Positions 62,712-64,000 of a stretch of DNA of 64,000 nucleotides are shown here, piece after piece; position 1 is the first letter of the stretch; each line of letters opens with the position of its first letter. Source of the DNA: Phycisphaerales bacterium (lineage in GTDB: Bacteria > Planctomycetota > Phycisphaerae > Phycisphaerales > UBA1924). The translations under genes were made by a program, and so were the position numbers. A model generated the notes under the pieces. That model ran no database searches. It worked only from the letters and a program-made list of their open reading frames with translations, and was not told where the DNA came from. The stretch lies in the NCBI GenBank assembly GCA_040217175.1, contig JAVJNT010000001.1, positions 1,426,001-1,490,000 of the forward strand, written 5' to 3'.

Positions 62712-64000
62712 ATGCCCGCCAGCCGCAACACCCACCTCGGCATCGATCCCAGCGTGGCCTACTTCACGATGGAGATCGCCATCAACGACACCATCCCGAC
62801 GTATTCGGGCGGGCTGGGCGTGCTGGCCGGCGACACCGTGCGCTCGGCGTGCAACCTGAAGGTGCCCCTGGTGGGCGTCTCCCTGCTGCACCGCGGCGGC
62901 TACTTCAAGCAAACGCTCGACAAGGACGGCACGCAGCACGACGAGCCCATCTCGTGGCGGCCCGAGAAGCACCTGACGAGGCTGCCCAACGAGATCAGCG
63001 TCAAGCTCGACGGTCGCACGGTACGCGTCGGCGCGTGGAAGACGGTCATCCGCGACAAGTACCACGGCTTCGAGACGCCCGTGATCTTCCTCGACACCGA
63101 CCTGCCCCAGAACCGCAAGGACCACCGCGCGATCACCAATCGCCTCTATGGCGGTGACGACGAGTTGCGTTTGCGCCAGGAGGCCATCCTGGGCATCGGC
63201 GGCGTCCGCATGCTCGAGGCGCTGGGCTGTCGAGACCTGAAGGTCTACCACATGAACGAGGGCCACGCGAGCCTGCTCGTCCCCGAGCTGGTACGCCACG
63301 TCTCGCGGCATACCCACCGCAAGGCGGACGACCCGGGCGTGCTGGCCGAGGTGCAAGAGCGGTGCGTGTTCACCACGCACACGCCCGTGCCGGCCGGCCA
63401 CGACCGCTTCCCGATGGAGATGGTGCACAGCATCCTCGACCCCGAGATCGTCGCGCTGCTGCACCCCGAGCCCGAGGGCGCCATGCACGAGGCGCCGATG
63501 GACGCCAACCCCAGCGCGGCGACCGATGCCACGCAGCGCCCACCCGAGCCAGTCGCCCAGGCCGTGGCGTCGCACGAAGCCCCGGTGCCCTCGTACGCCC
63601 TGCCCGCGGGCGTGCCGATGGTCGAGCGGGCCAGCCGCCGTTACGGCGGTGGCGGCGCGGCCGTTGCCGAGCCCCCGCCGCCGCCCGAGGGCACGCTGAA
63701 CATGACGCTCACGGGCTTCTGGGGCAGCGGCCGCATCAACGCCGTCGCCCGCCGCCACGCCGAGGTCTCGCGTCGCATGTTCGGCCGCGACGACATCCAG
63801 TCGGTCACCAACGGCATCCACGCCCGCACCTGGGTGTGTGGCGACATGGCCAAGCTCTTCGACAAGCACATGCCAGCCTGGCGCGAGGACAACAGCGAGC
63901 TGCGGTTTGCCGTCGACCTCGAACGAAAGGCGTTGCTCAAGGCCCATCTTCGCGCGAAGGTCGCGCTCATCGACCGCGTGAACGAGCTAACCGACGCCGA
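62712..64000 (+). CDS. glgP: Glycogen/alpha-glucan phosphorylase, N-terminal part
   Basis: The first 429 codons are in the window; the rest lies outside. AYFTMEIAINDTIPTYSGGLGVLAGDTVRSACNL, LYGGDDELRLRQEAILGIGGVRMLEALG, VYHMNEGHASLLV, FTTHTPVPAGHDRFPMEMV and FGRDDIQSVTNGIHARTWV are the short-form (GT35) phosphorylase signatures. The PLP lysine is beyond the window edge. It releases glucose 1-phosphate from glycogen. Residues 253-326 are a Pro/Ala-rich insert (PEPEGAMHEA ... EPPPPPEG) where homologues have a short loop. GGAAGGA precedes the ATG at 62712. Confidence 0.92.
   Translation, partial: MPASRNTHLGIDPSVAYFTMEIAINDTIPTYSGGLGVLAGDTVRSACNLKVPLVGVSLLHRGGYFKQTLDKDGTQHDEPISWRPEKHLTRLPNEISVKLDGRTVRVGAWKTVIRDKYHGFETPVIFLDTDLPQNRKDHRAITNRLYGGDDELRLRQEAILGIGGVRMLEALGCRDLKVYHMNEGHASLLVPELVRHVSRHTHRKADDPGVLAEVQERCVFTTHTPVPAGHDRFPMEMVHSILDPEIVALLHPEPEGAMHEAPMDANPSAATDATQRPPEPVAQAVASHEAPVPSYALPAGVPMVERASRRYGGGGAAVAEPPPPPEGTLNMTLTGFWGSGRINAVARRHAEVSRRMFGRDDIQSVTNGIHARTWVCGDMAKLFDKHMPAWREDNSELRFAVDLERKALLKAHLRAKVALIDRVNELTDA

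Overview
The window is a high-GC (about two thirds G+C by eye) bacterial chromosome segment. It most likely comes from a planctomycete of the class Phycisphaerae. Three things support this: a 16S rRNA gene with no 23S gene beside it, several secreted proteins ending in a doubled FDFLAFQN 'GC-type dockerin' tail, and a eukaryote-like GT3 glycogen synthase. The class assignment is inference; the 16S sequence (3781-5257) would settle it.

Layout. 1-12,300, minus strand: a ParA-like ATPase fused to a glycogen-binding module, aroB, rsfS, a stand-alone 16S rRNA gene with promoter, boxA and terminator, comF, the arginine-kinase pair mcsA-mcsB, rpmB, a DegT aminotransferase and dnaA. The dnaA promoter overlaps DnaA boxes. 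12,300-26,200: housekeeping genes on both strands (GNAT, rpmA, a degenerate zinc-ribbon coiled coil, cdsA, tRNA-Lys, a SNF2 helicase with a SWIM-like partner, a beta-phosphoglucomutase-like HAD, mutS, TetR, yidD, rnpA). 26,257-27,741: a low-GC ATPase-TIR gene that looks like an acquired defence gene. 28,300-35,800: a ketosynthase-like protein without its catalytic cysteine, followed by secreted dockerin-tailed proteins and the scar of a partly deleted second ketosynthase/dockerin cassette. 36,000-43,700: mqnE, small membrane proteins, dnaK behind a sigma-54-like promoter, a CDGSH iron-sulfur protein and a fourth dockerin protein.

43,784-50,485, minus strand: a compact histidine operon, hisG-C-B-H-F-(A-I-E)-D. 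HisA, HisI and HisE are fused in one protein. The operon is preceded by a complete attenuator: a sigma-70-type promoter, an almost leaderless 23-residue leader peptide with six histidines, an antiterminator arm and a terminator. 50,499-52,782: the 5-oxoprolinase genes pxpB-C-A. 52,798-64,000: an LpxH-like phosphoesterase, then glycogen metabolism (GH57/DUF3536, malQ, glgB, a DUF2934 protein, GT3 glycogen synthase, glycogen phosphorylase running off the window).

The most rewarding items are the his attenuator, the HisA-IE fusion, the ATPase-TIR gene, the inactive ketosynthase and its recombination scar, the ParA-CBM48 fusion, and the dnaA control region.
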